The position numbers and the translations under genes were made by a program. This document shows, in pieces, positions 1-6,365 of a stretch of DNA of 20,218 nt; within the stretch, counting starts at the first letter, position 1, and every line of letters begins with the position of its first letter. The stretch is from contig JAACTI010000101.1 in assembly GCA_009993495.1 (NCBI GenBank), positions 1 through 20,218 of the forward strand, given 5' to 3'. Under the pieces are notes generated by a model. It saw only the letters and a list, made by a program, of their open reading frames with translations. It searched no databases and was not told the DNA's origin. Source of the DNA: Deltaproteobacteria bacterium (GTDB lineage Bacteria; Desulfobacterota; Desulfuromonadia; Desulfuromonadales; Geopsychrobacteraceae).

Positions 1-2
1 AA

Positions 3-608
3 ACCCTGGTCGGCAGCAAGGCCTTGGCAGAATCAACCGATAAAGTCATTGCCATCGGCGCCTCGACCGGTGGTACCGAGGCCATTCGCAAAGTCATAAC
101 CAAATTTCCGGCCACCACCCCGGGCGTTGTCATTGTCCAACACATGCCGGCAGGCTTTACCAAAATGTTTTCCGACCGCCTCAACCAGCTCTGCGCCATG
201 GAGGTCAAAGAAGCGACCGACGGCGATCGGGTGCGCAACGGGCTGATTCTGATTGCGCCGGGGGGCATGCAGATGAAGGTGGTTCGCTCCGGCGGTTTCT
301 ATCACGTGAAATGCGGTGGCACCGACAAGGTCAGCGGACACTGCCCTTCAGTTGATGTGATGATGAATTCGGTCGCTGAACAGGTGGGGGCCAATGCCGT
401 CGGCAGTATGCTCACGGGCATGGGCGGTGACGGTTCTGACGGCATGCTGGCGATGCGCAAAGCGGGGGCACGCTGTGTGGCGCAGGATGAAGCCAGTTGC
501 GTGGTCTTTGGCATGCCGAAGGTCGCCTTTGAGAAAGGCGGGGCCGAGCGCCTGGTGCCCCTCGACAGCATGGCCCAGTCCCTGCTTAATCTATTAACGG
601 AGAAATAG
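3..608 (+). CDS. cheB: CheB methylesterase, C-terminal catalytic domain (5' truncated by window edge)
   Basis: This is the catalytic domain of the chemoreceptor glutamate methylesterase, which removes methyl groups from methyl-accepting chemotaxis proteins during adaptation. The frame is open to the left edge, so the N-terminal receiver domain expected in CheB lies outside the window. Counting from the TTG at 24 as residue 1, the catalytic triad is Ser14 (in GASTGGTEA), His40 (in VQHMPAGFT) and Asp136 (in GMGGDGSDGM). The spacings of 26 and 122 residues equal those of the Salmonella triad S164-H190-D286. The C-terminus is complete and ends at TAG. cheD follows after 3 bases, so the two are surely co-transcribed. 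The TTG at 24 is probably an internal codon and not the true start. Confidence 0.95.
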   Translation, partial: TLVGSKALAESTDKVIAIGASTGGTEAIRKVITKFPATTPGVVIVQHMPAGFTKMFSDRLNQLCAMEVKEATDGDRVRNGLILIAPGGMQMKVVRSGGFYHVKCGGTDKVSGHCPSVDVMMNSVAEQVGANAVGSMLTGMGGDGSDGMLAMRKAGARCVAQDEASCVVFGMPKVAFEKGGAERLVPLDSMAQSLLNLLTEK

Positions 609-611
609 ACT

Positions 612-1100
612 ATGGGGCAGATTATTCTTGGAGTGGGCGACTATGGCGCCTCCAATCGCCCCGGCGAGGAGGTCAAAACCTTTGCCCTTGGCTCCTGCGT
701 TTCCGTCATTCTGCTTGATCCGAAAACCCGCACCGTGGGCATGGTGCACGTCGCTCTACCTGAAGCTGCGATCAACAAAGCCAAATCCCTGCAAAAACCC
801 GGCTACTTTGCCGACACCGGTATTCCGGCCCTGTTGAACGAAATGGCTAAATTCGGCTGTCAACCCAAGGGCAAAGGCATGGTGGTTAAACTTTGCGGTG
901 GCGCCAATGTTATGGACACCAACGACACCTTCCAGATCGGCAAGCGCAATGCCTTGTCCATTAAAAAGGTGCTGTGGAAATACGGCATGGGTGCCGTCGC
1001 CGAAGATCTGGGGGGAAATTTCAGCCGGACAGTAACCGTTTCGGTCGACACGGGTGAGATTCTTCTCAGCTCACCCGGCCGCCCGAACTGGAAGCTTTGA
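612..1100 (+). CDS. cheD: CheD chemoreceptor glutamine deamidase
   Basis: CheD deamidates glutamines on chemoreceptors and, in systems studied in Bacillus and Thermotoga, binds CheC. The protein has 162 residues, normal for the family. The catalytic residues can be placed: Thr23 and Cys29 in KTFALGSCVSV, and His46 in GMVHVALP. Their spacing (6 and 17) equals that of Thermotoga CheD T21/C27/H44. The ATG at 612 is preceded by GGAG about 9 bases upstream, inside the end of cheB. The downstream gene begins 10 bases later. CheD beside several CheC/CheX-type proteins suggests that receptor deamidation and CheY-P hydrolysis may be linked here, although no classical two-motif CheC is seen in the window. 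Confidence 0.95.
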   Translation: MGQIILGVGDYGASNRPGEEVKTFALGSCVSVILLDPKTRTVGMVHVALPEAAINKAKSLQKPGYFADTGIPALLNEMAKFGCQPKGKGMVVKLCGGANVMDTNDTFQIGKRNALSIKKVLWKYGMGAVAEDLGGNFSRTVTVSVDTGEILLSSPGRPNWKL

Positions 1101-1110
1101 GGAGGCATAG

Positions 1111-1989
1111 ATGACAGAAAAAGTTGACCGCGAAAAAATCCGTCGGGTCATCAGTTCCGTGCCTCTGCTTTCTGCCAGTGCCACTCAACTGTTGCAAACC
1201 ACCACCGATCCAGATCATGACCTGCAATCCATCGTTCGGATCGTTAAAACCGATGCCACCTTGACGGCCCGCGTGCTCAAGGTGGTTAACTCAGCCGCCT
1301 TCGGATTGATCAACGAAATCACGACTCTCGATCGTGCCATTTCTTACCTGGGTGAACGCCTGATTGTCGGCATTGCCATTGGCGATTGTGCCTCGCAGCT
1401 GTTCAATAAAGATCTACAAGGCTACGAAGCCGAACACGGCTCCCTGTGGCGCCACGATTTACGCACCGCCATCGCTTCGCGGGAAGTCGTTACCCAGACC
1501 GGAGCCGATATCAACCCCGATCTGGCTTTTACTGCCGGGCTGCTGCACGACATCGGTAAAGCGCTGATTTCCGACTACCTGAGCGGCACCGCAGCAGAAA
1601 TTATTGCCAAGATCAGCGCTGAACAAACCAGTGATTATCTGAGCGCCGAAGAAGAGATGATCGGCTTCGATCACGCCCGCGCCGGCCATGAACTGGCGTT
1701 GGCCTGGAAGCTTCCTGCCACCATCGCCGAAGTGATACGCTTTCACCACACCCCGGCGGCGGCCCAACCAGAATACCGCAGCCTGGTTTATGCCGTTCAT
1801 CTGGGAGACAACATCGCCATGATGGGGGGGTGCGGCACCGGAGCCGACAGCATGCACTATCGGCTGGATACAGAATACAGTGAATACCTCCATCTAGACT
1901 CCAACACTCTCGCCAGCATTTTGCTGGCAGTTAATGAAGAATTTAACAAGCTCGAACGCTCTTTTGCTGAAGCAGGAGACACACATTGA
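1111..1989 (+). CDS. HDOD domain signalling protein
   Basis: This 292-residue protein is an HDOD (HD-related output domain) protein. Residues about 10-210 carry the fold, with the start motif SVPLLSASATQLLQ, the segment TLTARVLKVVNSAAFGL, and an HD pair at residues 146-147 in GLLHDIGKAL. HDOD domains resemble HD hydrolases but often lack metal-dependent activity, and they act in signalling; no defined substrate can be given. It starts at ATG after a clear GGAGG at 1101-1105. Its stop TGA overlaps the TTG start of the next receiver gene by four bases (TTGA at 1986-1989), so the two are translationally coupled. It lies between cheD and a receiver gene, so it probably works with that receiver, which has no output domain of its own. 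Confidence 0.88.
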   Translation: MTEKVDREKIRRVISSVPLLSASATQLLQTTTDPDHDLQSIVRIVKTDATLTARVLKVVNSAAFGLINEITTLDRAISYLGERLIVGIAIGDCASQLFNKDLQGYEAEHGSLWRHDLRTAIASREVVTQTGADINPDLAFTAGLLHDIGKALISDYLSGTAAEIIAKISAEQTSDYLSAEEEMIGFDHARAGHELALAWKLPATIAEVIRFHHTPAAAQPEYRSLVYAVHLGDNIAMMGGCGTGADSMHYRLDTEYSEYLHLDSNTLASILLAVNEEFNKLERSFAEAGDTH

Positions 1990-2360
1990 TTAAGCGTATT
2001 GTGATAGCCGATGACTCCGCCACGGCGCGTATGTTTATCAAGCGCTGCTTGCAGATTATTGGGCTCGGAGACGCCGAAATGGTTGAAGCCGAACAGGGTA
2101 AAGAAGCCCTGACCGCTGCCAAGGCCGCGCCCACCGATCTGCTGCTCACCGATCTGAACATGCCGATTATGGACGGCGAAACCCTGCTCAAATGGGTCAA
2201 AGCCAGCCCCAAACTCATGGACATGCCGGTAGTGATCATTACCAGCGCCGGCAACCCGGCCAAAGAGCAGGAATTACTTAAGCTCGGGGCCTTGAAAGTT
2301 ATCAACAAACCCATATCCCCCCCGGCCCTGATGGAGGCCTTGTCCGACTTCATTGAATAG
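1986..2360 (+). CDS. Stand-alone CheY-like response regulator receiver (1)
   Basis: A single receiver domain of 124 residues with no output domain. The phosphorylation machinery is complete: acidic pair Asp9-Asp10 in IADDS, phospho-acceptor Asp56 in LLTDLNMP, Thr86 in IITSAG, and Lys108 in NKPI with the following proline. Its start is TTG, overlapping the stop of the HDOD gene by four bases; no better start with its own ribosome binding site is visible, so coupling to HDOD translation is likely. It is diverged from the second receiver at 2907, so the two are not a recent duplication. It may serve the HDOD protein or one of the CheX-like phosphatases, or act as a motor-binding CheY. Confidence 0.92.
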   Translation: MIKRIVIADDSATARMFIKRCLQIIGLGDAEMVEAEQGKEALTAAKAAPTDLLLTDLNMPIMDGETLLKWVKASPKLMDMPVVIITSAGNPAKEQELLKLGALKVINKPISPPALMEALSDFIE

Positions 2361-2387
2361 CAACCGCGGATTATCAGGAGACCAGCA

Positions 2388-2867
2388 ATGCCACATCGCC
2401 AAACCCCTTTATACCAGGCCATGTTCAGCGCCGTCAGCCAGACACTGGAAAATATGGCATTTGTTGAAGTGACCGCGCAGCCTGAAGATACGCCCAAAAA
2501 TCTGGGCGCGACGGTAAACTGGGTCAGTATGCTGATTCACGACCCCTTTCAGGGTGAAATTCGTCTGGCAATGTCAGCGTCTTTGTTGCGCGAGCTGACC
2601 GCCAACATGTTCGGCCTCGAAACCGATGAAGTGGGTCAAAGCCAGCAGCAAGATATCATTGCCGAAATCCTCAACACCCTCACCGGGCTGTTTATGACTG
2701 CACTCCTCCCCGATGACCAAACCTACCAACTGGGCCTGCCCGAGCATGGCGCGGGCGAATTCCCTCCCGTCGACGAAGATTCCATCGCCTGGAATTTGGA
2801 GATTGAGGGACAACCCCTGGTTATCATCGGCAGCGGTGCGGGCTTACTGAAAGCCGAGCAGGTGTAA
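2388..2867 (+). CDS. CheX-like chemotaxis phosphatase domain protein
   Basis: This 159-residue protein has the CheX/CheC-like fold pattern. Residues 88-100 (QDIIAEILNTLTG) hold the E-x-x-N signature, Glu93 and Asn96, which in CheX of other bacteria inserts into the CheY-P active site and positions water for dephosphorylation. The order of elements (an N-terminal helix, a strand pair around GATVNWVSMLI, then the signature helix) suits a single-domain CheX; CheC would have two signatures. The ATG follows a CAGGAG ribosome binding site at 2375-2380. It sits between two stand-alone receivers, its likely partners. The sequence is well diverged from the CheX-like genes downstream, so the exact partner cannot be told. 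Confidence 0.8.
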   Translation: MPHRQTPLYQAMFSAVSQTLENMAFVEVTAQPEDTPKNLGATVNWVSMLIHDPFQGEIRLAMSASLLRELTANMFGLETDEVGQSQQQDIIAEILNTLTGLFMTALLPDDQTYQLGLPEHGAGEFPPVDEDSIAWNLEIEGQPLVIIGSGAGLLKAEQV

Positions 2868-2906
2868 TGACTTTTTTCACCCCCTAAACCCACAAAGGAG
2901 ATTCTC

Positions 2907-3278
2907 ATGGGTAAAACGGTACTAATTGTTGATGATTCCAACACCATGCGCAAAATTGTTTCACGGGCCCTGCGCCAGGCAGGTATTGACTTCAGCGAAA
3001 TTCTCGAAGCCAGTGACGGTCAGGAAGCGCTGGATGTGCTGGCCAAAAACAAAGTTGACATCGTGCTCAGCGACATCAATATGCCGAATATGACCGGCCT
3101 CGAATTCCTCAAAGCAAAGGCGGAAAACGCCGCCATCAAAGACATTCCAGTGGTCATGATTTCCACCGAAACCGGTGCCGATATTATTGATCAGGCCAAG
3201 GCCTTAGGCGCCAAGGGGGCGGTCAAGAAACCCTTTACGCCCGACCTGATTAACGAAACCCTTGGCCCCTTGCTTTAA
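2907..3278 (+). CDS. CheY-like response regulator receiver (2)
   Basis: A single receiver domain of 123 residues. All key residues are present: Asp9-Asp10 in IVDDS, phospho-acceptor Asp56 in LSDINMP, Ser86 followed by Thr in VMISTETG, and Lys108-Pro109 in AVKKPF. The motif NTMRKIVSRALRQAG after the first strand closely resembles CheY proteins that regulate flagellar motors, so this is the better candidate for a true CheY. The ATG is preceded by AAAGGAG, a strong ribosome binding site, and there is a 39-base gap from the CheX-like gene upstream. After it come 199 bases of structured non-coding DNA, which may attenuate transcription into the next CheX-like genes. Confidence 0.93.
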   Translation: MGKTVLIVDDSNTMRKIVSRALRQAGIDFSEILEASDGQEALDVLAKNKVDIVLSDINMPNMTGLEFLKAKAENAAIKDIPVVMISTETGADIIDQAKALGAKGAVKKPFTPDLINETLGPLL

Positions 3279-3311
3279 AATTTAACGCCCATACTCCTCA
3301 TTATCCAGCAC

Positions 3312-3432
3312 TTTTTGGGGGAGCGGCTTTCAGCCGCGAAAATCGCGCGTCAGGATTCTAGTCGAATCTGGAGCTTTGAGGGGTGAGAATTTCGTTCCCC
3401 AACAGACCCACTCGGGGATGACACCCCTGACG
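3312..3432. repeat. Structured REP-like intergenic element
   Basis: Most of the 199-base gap 3279-3477 is occupied by nested inverted repeats. A perfect hairpin GCGGCT-TTC-AGCCGC lies at 3323-3337, followed by GCGA/TCGC at 3336-3346. CGTCAGG at 3348-3354 can pair with CCTGACG at 3426-3432, GATTC/GAATC flank a 5-base loop at 3354-3368, and GGGGTG at 3380-3385 can pair with CACCCC at 3422-3427, in competition with the outer stem. The first hairpin resembles the GGAGCGGCTTTCAGCCGC type of REP sequence common in other proteobacteria (from memory). The block is flanked by imperfect direct repeats that share CCCATACTC (3288-3296 and 3449-3457), as an insertion or local duplication might leave. It may also act as a transcription attenuator. 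Confidence 0.6.
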
Positions 3433-3477
3433 GGCGGGTAAATAGTTACCCATACTCTTCTTAATACGAGGTTTAAC

Positions 3478-3936
3478 GTGGATCACGCCGCCAATATATC
3501 AGAAGCCACCTGTGAAATATTTTCCAGCATGGTCATGCTCGACGTCTCCCCCAAAGAGGCGCGTCAACGCACCAACCCGGCCTTTGTCAAAAGTATCAGC
3601 GGCATTGTCGGGCTGGCGGGTAGGGTCAAAGGAAATTTGTCCATTCACCTGCCCGCAGATGTTGCCACCGCGGTCACCACCGCCTTTCTCGGCATGGATG
3701 TCGCTGAAATCAACGAGGATGTCTGTGACGCTATCGGCGAACTGGCCAACATGCTGGCCGGCGCCGTCAAAACGGCACTCGATCCCGCCGGCAGCGACAT
3801 CAAACTATCGATGCCCTCGACCGTCTATGGCGACGAATACAGCCTCGATTGCGCCCACTGCGGCATCAGTGTATTGGTGCCTTTCGAGCTGGATGGGCAG
3901 GAGTTCAGTGTCGAACTTCTGCTCGCCGAAACCTGA
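3478..3936 (+). CDS. CheX-like chemotaxis protein, tandem copy A
   Basis: A CheX-family protein of 152 residues. The E-x-x-N signature is Glu88-Asn91 in IGELANMLAGAVK, within the expected long helix; upstream are SGIVGLAGRVKGNLSIHLP (strands) and AFLGMDVAEINEDVCDA (acidic turn). The start is GTG with GAGG six bases upstream, chosen because the N-terminal helix DHAANISEATCEIF matches the start of the next gene. It is clearly paralogous to the protein at 3952: the blocks IVGLAG/MIGLSG, FLGMD/MLGME and GELANMLAG/GEISNMLAG align without large gaps. The likely role is dephosphorylation of a receiver, as known for CheX; target and direction of effect are inferred only. Confidence 0.8.
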   Translation: MDHAANISEATCEIFSSMVMLDVSPKEARQRTNPAFVKSISGIVGLAGRVKGNLSIHLPADVATAVTTAFLGMDVAEINEDVCDAIGELANMLAGAVKTALDPAGSDIKLSMPSTVYGDEYSLDCAHCGISVLVPFELDGQEFSVELLLAET

Positions 3937-3951
3937 AAGCGGGGTCGAACG

Positions 3952-4410
3952 GTGGAATTCTATCCGAAACTCAAAGCATCCATCGAGGAAATTTTCGCCA
4001 CCATGATTTTCCTCGATCTGACAGCGGCAGAGCCCCTTGCCGCCGGCACTGAAGACCTGGGGTGTCATGTCTCGGCAATGATCGGTCTTTCCGGGGATTT
4101 CAATGCCCTGCTCGGCATCCACTGCCCGGCTAAGGTTGGCTTGGCCATTGGCAGCGCCATGCTCGGCATGGAACTGGAAGAAATTGATGACGACACCAAA
4201 GACGCCCTGGGGGAAATTTCCAACATGCTGGCGGGAGGCATCAAAGAATCCTTTGCCGGCGAAAATGTCAATCTGCTGCTGGCGCTGCCCACCACCATTT
4301 CGGGGAAATCCTACAAGATCAACACGCCTTCCGGCAGTCAGCGGGTGATCTTTCCCTGCGAAATAGAAGCCGGACGTTTTTATATCGATTTCAAATATTC
4401 CCCGCGTTAG
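3952..4410 (+). CDS. CheX-like chemotaxis protein, tandem copy B
   Basis: This second CheX-like protein, also 152 residues, lies 15 bases after copy A. The E-x-x-N signature is Glu88-Asn91 in LGEISNMLAGGIKE, at exactly the same residue positions as in copy A. The N-terminal helix contains SIEEIFATMIFLDLTAAEP, matching TCEIFSSMVMLDVSPKEA of copy A. The start is GTG with GGGG eight bases upstream. The matching length and spacing indicate a tandem duplication followed by strong divergence. One copy may serve each of the two receivers in this operon; this is an inference. Confidence 0.8.
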   Translation: MEFYPKLKASIEEIFATMIFLDLTAAEPLAAGTEDLGCHVSAMIGLSGDFNALLGIHCPAKVGLAIGSAMLGMELEEIDDDTKDALGEISNMLAGGIKESFAGENVNLLLALPTTISGKSYKINTPSGSQRVIFPCEIEAGRFYIDFKYSPR

Positions 4411-4424
4411 CAATAAGACAATTC

Positions 4425-4440
4425 TGGCACAGTTTACGCA
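4425..4440 (+). promoter_or_regulatory. Candidate sigma-54 (-24/-12) promoter
   Basis: The sequence TGGCACAGTTTACGCA has the invariant GG at 4426-4427 and GC at 4438-4439, exactly 12 bases apart as required for sigma-54 promoters, and the full -24 element TGGCAC. The -12 element ACGCA is weaker than the consensus TTGCA. Transcription would start near 4451, about 75 bases before the GTG of the next gene. A sigma-54 activator is encoded just downstream at 6366-7400. TGGCACA also forms an inverted repeat with TGTGCCA at 4494-4500, but that pairing would not survive in a transcript begun at 4451. Confidence 0.5.
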
Positions 4441-4466
4441 TTTGGAGACTTATGTGAGGCAAATAT

Positions 4467-4484
4467 TCGACCTGAGGTGGTCGA
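4467..4484 (+). other. Hairpin in the leader of the double-CheX gene
   Basis: TCGACC (4467-4472) and GGTCGA (4479-4484) form a 6-bp hairpin with a 6-base loop in the untranslated leader, about 40 bases before the GTG start. It is not followed by a T tract, so it is unlikely to be a terminator. No known riboswitch could be matched. Confidence 0.3.
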
Positions 4485-4524
4485 GTGTCGTTTTGTGCCA
4501 ATTTGTTGACATCAAGGGATCTTC

Positions 4525-6345
4525 GTGAACCACCAGGCCATTGTCGAAACAGTCTTCAAGTCGGTCATCAGCACCCTGCCAACAGAGCTGGGGGCCCTGC
4601 TTGGGCAGGAACTCAAGTGCAGCGACATGCACTGTCGCCTGGCAACCAAAGATGAGCTTTTCGCCGAACCCAGGAGCAAATCCAGCCTCGCCCACCTGAA
4701 AATATCCGGCGACCATGAAGGTTTAGGCTTTCTGATTTTGCCGGTCAAAAGTGCGATTGTTTTTGGCGGCACCCTGATCATGCTGCCCAAGGATCAAATT
4801 AACGAAAATGTCCGCAATGAAACCCTTGATGGCGAAGTCAGGGATGCTTACGGCGAAGTTGCCAATATTCTGGCAGGCGTGCTGACCCAGGTTTTTCTGG
4901 AAAAATACTCCAAAAGTCTGCGCTTTGTGCGCACCGAAGTTGAGGAACTCATCGGCACCAAGGTCGATGTCGCCTCGGACAAGCCTTTCCCGCCCGGCAG
5001 CTATTTTCATCTCTCGTCCGAAATCAGCATGGACACCAAGCCCCTGGGCAAGCTCGAAGTGATCGTGCCCCTTGCGGTGCTTGACCTGGAAGTTCCCCCA
5101 GAACAGCCTGCCGTGGCACCGGCAACAGCCCCTGTGGCGGCGACAGCTGAAGCGCAACCGGCACCCCCGACCGGCGCGGCCGCAGCAGCTGATTCTGAAC
5201 CCGCACTCGCTTCCGCGCCGGAGAAGACGCCGACAAGAGTGCCCTTTGCCGACGCGAAAAAGGTCGCCGAGGTCGTGGTCAAGGCAACCCTCGAACAGGC
5301 CGCAGAAGAGGTCGGCGCCCTGCTGGGTCAAACCTTCAGCTGCTCTGATCTGAAGTTTGAGCTGATCACCAAGGACGAGTTTTTCAGCCACCAGTGTCAG
5401 GACACGTCAATCCTCACCTATATGACCGTCAGTGGCAGCGCTGAGGGCCGGGTTTATCTGTTCAATCTGACCAAAGATGCCATCTTGATGGGCGGCACCC
5501 TCATTATGCTGCCCAACGAAGAATTGCACCTTCAAGTCAACAAAGGGAAGTTTGAAGGTGAAGTCGCCGACGCCTATGGCGAGGTCGCCAATATCATTGC
5601 CGGCGGTCTCACCCAAACCTTCCTTGAACGCTATCCGCACCCCTTACGCTTTGTCAAAACCACCTCGACCAGCGTCATTCCGACCAAGGTCGACATGGCA
5701 GGTGAAGAGCCCCTACCGCCAGGCGATTATTATCTGGCCAGCTGTGCCACCAGCTTGCAGGGCGACGCCCTGGGGCGTATGTTGCTGCTTTTTCCCGCCG
5801 CGGTTCTGGGTTTGGAAAACGGCCACCAAGCGGAACCCACGCCGGTAAAAAACCAACAAGGAGCCAGCGCTGTCGGCAGCGGTTCAGCACCAGATCCCAA
5901 AGCCGGTCAGGCCCAGCCTCAAGCCACGAAACCACCGGCGGAACAGCGTCAGATGCCCGCCCCCCCCGCCGATGCGACCCCGGTGGTGCTGGTGATTACC
6001 GATTCACCCCATGATGCCGAGCCTGTGTGCTCAAACCTGGCCGACAGCAGTTATGAAACCAAAGTGATTGGCTATAAAGATGACCTGCGCGGCATTTTCA
6101 GCGCACATCCGGTACTGGGGATATTTTTGCTGATGTCCGAAGTCGGCGAAAAAGGTTTTTCGGTCGCGATTAAATTGCAATCCTGCGGTTATCCGCTCCC
6201 ACCGGTGATCGCCGGCGGCCCGGCCTGGACAAGATCATCGGTACTGAAAGCCGTCAAATACGGGGTGCGCGACATTCTGGTCACACCCGCCAGCGACGAA
6301 GACATTCGTGAAAAATTCAGCCAGCACCTCAGCCTGCCGGCCTAA
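4525..6345 (+). CDS. Double CheX-like protein with degenerate C-terminal receiver
   Basis: A 606-residue protein with three folded units joined by Pro/Ala-rich linkers. Unit 1 (about 1-190) and unit 2 (about 240-430) are repeats of one CheX-like domain: GALLGQ, CSD, TKDE, GGTLIMLP, and the signatures YGEVANILAG (Glu111-Asn114) and YGEVANIIAG (Glu353-Asn356). Linkers span about 191-238 and 431-485. Unit 3 (about 486-600) has the outline of a receiver: it keeps Asp493 in VITDSPHD and Pro588, but the strand that should end in the phospho-acceptor reads GIFLLMSEV with no Asp, and the lysine before the proline is missing (ILVTP). It is probably a phosphorylation-independent docking or regulatory module. 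The start is GTG; a sigma-54 promoter candidate precedes it. It may be a bivalent CheY-P phosphatase or a scaffold. Confidence 0.85.
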   Translation: MNHQAIVETVFKSVISTLPTELGALLGQELKCSDMHCRLATKDELFAEPRSKSSLAHLKISGDHEGLGFLILPVKSAIVFGGTLIMLPKDQINENVRNETLDGEVRDAYGEVANILAGVLTQVFLEKYSKSLRFVRTEVEELIGTKVDVASDKPFPPGSYFHLSSEISMDTKPLGKLEVIVPLAVLDLEVPPEQPAVAPATAPVAATAEAQPAPPTGAAAAADSEPALASAPEKTPTRVPFADAKKVAEVVVKATLEQAAEEVGALLGQTFSCSDLKFELITKDEFFSHQCQDTSILTYMTVSGSAEGRVYLFNLTKDAILMGGTLIMLPNEELHLQVNKGKFEGEVADAYGEVANIIAGGLTQTFLERYPHPLRFVKTTSTSVIPTKVDMAGEEPLPPGDYYLASCATSLQGDALGRMLLLFPAAVLGLENGHQAEPTPVKNQQGASAVGSGSAPDPKAGQAQPQATKPPAEQRQMPAPPADATPVVLVITDSPHDAEPVCSNLADSSYETKVIGYKDDLRGIFSAHPVLGIFLLMSEVGEKGFSVAIKLQSCGYPLPPVIAGGPAWTRSSVLKAVKYGVRDILVTPASDEDIREKFSQHLSLPA

Positions 6346-6353
6346 AAAGCCGG
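6337..6353 (+). terminator. Weak hairpin at the end of the che block
   Basis: CCGGC (6337-6341) and GCCGG (6349-6353) form a 5-bp stem across the stop codon of the double-CheX gene. No proper T tract follows. It lies in the 20-base gap between two convergent genes, so it could help termination, but it is marginal. Confidence 0.25.
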
Positions 6354-6365
6354 TCTCACCTCGTT

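Noticed and set aside
3512..4006. 164-codon frame overlapping CheX copies A and B
   Set aside because: It spans two real genes in another frame and is rich in Pro, Ser and Arg, typical of shadow frames.
4411..4524. Cyclic di-GMP (GEMM) riboswitch in the leader of the double-CheX gene
   Set aside because: AGGCAAA and later G-rich words recall GEMM, but the GAAA tetraloop, its receptor and the second conserved stem are missing, and a promoter at 4425 would leave little leader.
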